Part shown: piece after piece, positions 61,270-64,000 of the stretch
Numbering within the stretch: the first letter of the stretch is position 1
Layout of the letters: every line of letters begins with the position of its first letter
NCBI GenBank assembly: GCA_023150615.1
Contig: JAKLKO010000013.1
Span: 334 to 64,333, forward strand
DNA length: 64,000 nucleotides
Direction of reading: 5' to 3'
Origin: Phycisphaerae bacterium
GTDB taxonomy: Bacteria > Planctomycetota > Phycisphaerae > UBA1845 > UTPLA1
Notes under the pieces: model-generated
Told to the model about the DNA's origin: nothing
Database searches by the model: none
The model's input: the letters and a program-made list of their open reading frames with translations, nothing else
Made by a program: the position numbers and the translations under genes

Positions 61270-62536
61270 CGTGCGCGCAAACGCCGCCGAGCCGCCGGCC
61301 GAGGCTCTGTTCCAAGCGGCGGCGATCATCGTCGGCAAGCTCGCTGTTGGTCACGACGGACACGTCAAGGTCGCCGGTGCGGCGCTGCATCACGCGGAAT
61401 TGGAGGATTCCGGGCGTCTCGCGGAGGACGTAGATCACCGACAGGCCGTGAGCCACGCCGCCGCCGGCCGTGCGGAGCAGGTCGGTGCGTCGGCCCTGCA
61501 CGTCGCGAAGCACGGGCAGTCCGCGTCCGCACGGACAAGGCCGATCGTCCGCGACGGCGATGTCGCCCGTGCGATAGCGAATGAACGGCATGCCGAACGC
61601 CTCCAGGTGCGTGACGACGACCTCGCCGTTAGCGCCAGGCGGTACGGGCCGGCCGTCGCGATCGAGCAGTTCGACGATGAGGCTGTCGGCGGTGACGTGC
61701 ATCAGGCCGTGCGGACATTCGTGCGCGACGAAGCCTGCGTCGCGTGCGCCGTAGCCATCGGCGACCGGCACGCCGAAGAATTCGGCGATGGCGCGGCGAT
61801 CGTCGGGATCGAGCCATTCACCGGAGACGAAGACGGTGCGGAGACTGTTCGGTACGTCGGTTCGACCGCGCCGTCGCGCGTGTGCGACAAGTCGCGCGAG
61901 GCTGCTGGGGTAGCCGAAGAGGTGCACGGGGCGGAACGCGACGAGCTGGTCGAGGAAGTCGTCCATGCGCGCCGGCGTCATGTCGAACGCGTTGAGCAGG
62001 CGCTGGTTGACGAGACGGTCGCGGAGCGATTTCGCGCGATCCTGGCGCGAAAGCTCGACGGGCGAGCCCCACAGGTAGAGTTCGCGCTCGCCGGGCTCGA
62101 TGCCGAACCAGCGACGGCTGCGAATGCGGGCGGCCTGGTCGGCGGCCTGGCGCGAGCGGTCGATGAAGAACGGAAGCGGTTCGCCGGTCGAGCCGCCGGT
62201 GTTGCAGACGTGCAATCCGCCGAAGACGCGGTCGGCGCAGAGGCGGCGGGGATCGGGACGAATCTCGTCCTTTGTGAGGCACGGAAGTCGTTGCAGGTCG
62301 TCAATCGTTGCGCGGCGCGGATCGATGCCCGCCGACGCGATGCGTTCGCGATAGAACGGGATGTGGTCGGCGGCGGACTCAAGGAGCTCGCGCAGCCGGC
62401 GGGTTTGAAGTCGTCGCAACTGTCCTGCGCTGCACCACTGCGTCAATTCCAGTTCGGCGGCGCGTGCGAGTGTCCGCCGGCCGAGCAGTCGCTCGTGCAG
62501 CGGCAGGATCAGGCGTCGGACCAGTGCGGGATGCAT
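61202..62536 (-). CDS. CapK / phenylacetate-CoA ligase-like adenylate-forming protein
   Basis: 444 residues from ATG 62536. HIPFYRERIASAGIDP, LPCLTKDEIR, the P-loop-like CNTGGSTGEPLPFF, GYPSSLARLVAHARR, YGARDAGFVAHECPHG and FIRYRTGDIAVADDRPCPCGRGLP match the CapK family found in exopolysaccharide loci. Probably activates an acyl or amino-acid group for polymer decoration; substrate unknown. Overlaps the asparagine synthase stop by 28 nt. Confidence 0.88.
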   Translation of the reverse strand: MHPALVRRLILPLHERLLGRRTLARAAELELTQWCSAGQLRRLQTRRLRELLESAADHIPFYRERIASAGIDPRRATIDDLQRLPCLTKDEIRPDPRRLCADRVFGGLHVCNTGGSTGEPLPFFIDRSRQAADQAARIRSRRWFGIEPGERELYLWGSPVELSRQDRAKSLRDRLVNQRLLNAFDMTPARMDDFLDQLVAFRPVHLFGYPSSLARLVAHARRRGRTDVPNSLRTVFVSGEWLDPDDRRAIAEFFGVPVADGYGARDAGFVAHECPHGLMHVTADSLIVELLDRDGRPVPPGANGEVVVTHLEAFGMPFIRYRTGDIAVADDRPCPCGRGLPVLRDVQGRRTDLLRTAGGGVAHGLSVIYVLRETPGILQFRVMQRRTGDLDVSVVTNSELADDDRRRLEQSLGRRLGGVCAHVRRVESIPPDPSGKFRYVTSEA

Positions 62537-64000
62537 GTGTTTGTCAGGGCAGGGGTCGTGGGCGAGTAGGAGCCGGCGGCCGGACGGTGATCGAACCAGT
62601 TCTGGAGCATGACGACCGACCAGATGATTGGACCGTGGTTGCGCGTGGCGGCGACGTGATCCTGCCAGAGTCGATCGAACGCGGCGCGGTCGACGTAGGA
62701 CCAGACGTTCGCGCTGGCGTCGTTGCGGAGCGCATCGACGTGCGGGCGAATTTCCATGCGCAAGGCGCGGTCGAGCGCGACATCGAAGCCGCGCTTGGGA
62801 CGCGTGCCAACGGACGGTCCGAGTCGGCGCTCGACGAAGCGGCGGAGGAGGTACTTACCCGCGCCGCGTCGCAGTCGCATCGTGGGCGGAATGCGGGAAC
62901 AGAATTCGATGAACCGGTAGTCGAGCATCGGCGAGCGGACCTCGAGTCCGCAGGCCATCGAGGCCCGATCGACCTTGGTGAGGATTCCGTCGGGCAGTTC
63001 GAAGCGCAGATCAACGTACTGGCTTTTTGCGAGCGGATCCGGGGCATCGCATCTTTCGTAGAGTTCGCGCGGGCGCTGCCACGGGTCGTAACGAGCGAGC
63101 GAATCGGCAAGGTCGGGCGCAAGCAGGTTGCTCCAGGCGTCCGGCCGCATCCGGGCAATGCTGCGCGCGTGCGCATCGGCAGGGTCGACGGCGAGATTTT
63201 CGAGCGTCGCCGCGCCGCGGAGCCAGCGCGGCAGATCGGGCGAGGTCGGGGTGCGGCGGGCCAGCCTGGGCAGCCAGGTCGCGCGGAACCGATGCGGCAG
63301 GCAGCGGCGGACGCGATTCTCCCACAGGTCGAAGCGGTAGCGGCGGTAGCCGGCGAGGGCCTCGTCACCGCCGTCGCCGCTGAGGGCGACCTTGACGTAC
63401 CGCCGTGCGAAGCGCGCCAGAAAGAGCATGGGGATGGCGGAGGGGTCGGCGAACGGCTCGTCGAACACGTCGCGGAGTTCGTCGAGCAGCGCGGCGGGCT
63501 GCGGTCGGACGATGGCCGAGCGATGCTCGGCGCCGGCGCGCCGCGCGGTTTCAAGCGCGGCCGATCGCTCGTCGAACTCCGCCTCGTCGAAGCCGACGGT
63601 GAACGTCGCGGGGGGCTGGGATCGTTCGTCGGCGGCCGCGGCCAGGACGGCGGCCGAGTCGACGCCGCCGCTGAGCAGGATGCCGAGCGGTACGTCGGAG
63701 ACGAGGCGGTGCCGAGTGGCGTCGCGTAGTTGCGCTTCGAGCTCGGCCGACAAGTCCTGCTCGTCGCCGCGTTGCCAGCCCGCGTGACGCAGCGACCAGT
63801 AGGTCTCGCGCTGCGTGCCGGCGGGGCGGCAAATCCATCGCTGCGCAGGTTCGAGCTTGGCGACGTGTCGAAGGGCCGTGCGTGGCGAGGCGATGAAGCC
63901 GAACGCAAGAAAGTCGGCGATGGCGCACGGGTCGATCTCCCGCGGTGCGCCGGCCGCGACGACCGCGTCGAGTCGTGACGCGAAGACGACTCGATCGCGG
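62509..64000 (-). CDS. Asparagine synthase (glutamine-hydrolysing) family protein, 5' end outside the window
   Basis: At least 496 residues, and the frame is open to the window edge. The visible part begins in the glutaminase domain (FASRLDAVVAAGAPREIDP, FGFIASPRTALRHVAKLEPA) and continues into the synthetase domain with PP-loop LGILLSGGVDSAAVLA, VALSGDGGDEALAGYRRY, DLRFELPDGILTKVDRASM and GTRPKRGFDVALDRAL. The catalytic Cys1 of the amidotransferase is not in view. In exopolysaccharide/exosortase loci such proteins amidate a polymer precursor. Downstream partner is the CapK-like gene. Confidence 0.93.
   Translation of the reverse strand, partial: RDRVVFASRLDAVVAAGAPREIDPCAIADFLAFGFIASPRTALRHVAKLEPAQRWICRPAGTQRETYWSLRHAGWQRGDEQDLSAELEAQLRDATRHRLVSDVPLGILLSGGVDSAAVLAAAADERSQPPATFTVGFDEAEFDERSAALETARRAGAEHRSAIVRPQPAALLDELRDVFDEPFADPSAIPMLFLARFARRYVKVALSGDGGDEALAGYRRYRFDLWENRVRRCLPHRFRATWLPRLARRTPTSPDLPRWLRGAATLENLAVDPADAHARSIARMRPDAWSNLLAPDLADSLARYDPWQRPRELYERCDAPDPLAKSQYVDLRFELPDGILTKVDRASMACGLEVRSPMLDYRFIEFCSRIPPTMRLRRGAGKYLLRRFVERRLGPSVGTRPKRGFDVALDRALRMEIRPHVDALRNDASANVWSYVDRAAFDRLWQDHVAATRNHGPIIWSVVMLQNWFDHRPAAGSYSPTTPALTNTCIPHWSDA

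Overview
The window is GC-rich (roughly two-thirds G+C by eye) and densely coded. It suggests a Planctomycetota (Phycisphaerae-like) bacterium. The clues are HAF-repeat and VPEP-type PEP-CTERM proteins, dockerin-like EF-hand tails on secreted proteins, a prepilin-type secreted protein, metal ABC permeases carrying DtxR-like tails, and many ATGA or GTGA overlaps. The taxonomic call is inference. I saw no tRNA, rRNA, transposase or CRISPR array.

Layout. 1-1775: end of a fatty acid hydroxylase (minus strand) and a HAF-repeat protein. 1706-4245: a globin-coupled sensor kinase and an NtrC-type sigma54 activator. 4457-15756: hydrogenase block with a stand-alone HypF transferase domain, HypC, HypD, HypE, a group 3b-type NiFe hydrogenase (hydBGDA order), maturation protease, HypA, malic enzyme and HypB. 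15.9-18.3 kb: a HAF remnant, a PilZ-like protein and a cytidylate-kinase-like protein. 18.6-23.3 kb: 2-oxoacid:ferredoxin oxidoreductase built from two fused chains, then a Cys/Met-metabolism PLP enzyme. 23.3-28.7 kb: Mn/Zn ABC uptake system and a divergent MntR. 28.8-32.1 kb: three exported proteins. 32.7-35.8 kb: a second, four-subunit 2-oxoacid:ferredoxin oxidoreductase. 36.0-43.2 kb: cbb3 oxidase with copper ATPase and assembly genes. 43.4-50.1 kb: beta-propeller protein, secreted amylase, a DUF4041/T5orf172-like two-gene unit and an ion channel. 50.2-54.3 kb: Ffh, an AT-rich regulatory region with a structured leader RNA, PyrK-like reductase, phosphatase and a tiny basic peptide gene. 54.4-64 kb: ParA, VanZ proteins and exopolysaccharide genes, with an asparagine synthase running off the right edge.

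The most striking signal is regulatory. Four gene blocks (hypF-like, hydB, the fused oxidoreductase, the kor operon) each carry a tandem pair of GTGGAAAATTCCAC-like palindromes 19-21 bp apart. Each pair is followed 55-85 bp downstream by a sequence with the sigma54 GG-N10-GC spacing ending in TTGCA or TTGCT. The only sigma54 activator in the window is encoded next to the first block and is paired with a kinase whose N-terminus is a heme-globin sensor domain. I infer a gas- or oxygen-responsive sigma54 regulon coupling NiFe hydrogenase, its maturation, malic enzyme and two ferredoxin-reducing enzymes: malate to pyruvate, pyruvate to acetyl-CoA plus reduced ferredoxin, and disposal or recovery of electrons as H2. 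The high-affinity cbb3 oxidase lies nearby but lacks this promoter signature.
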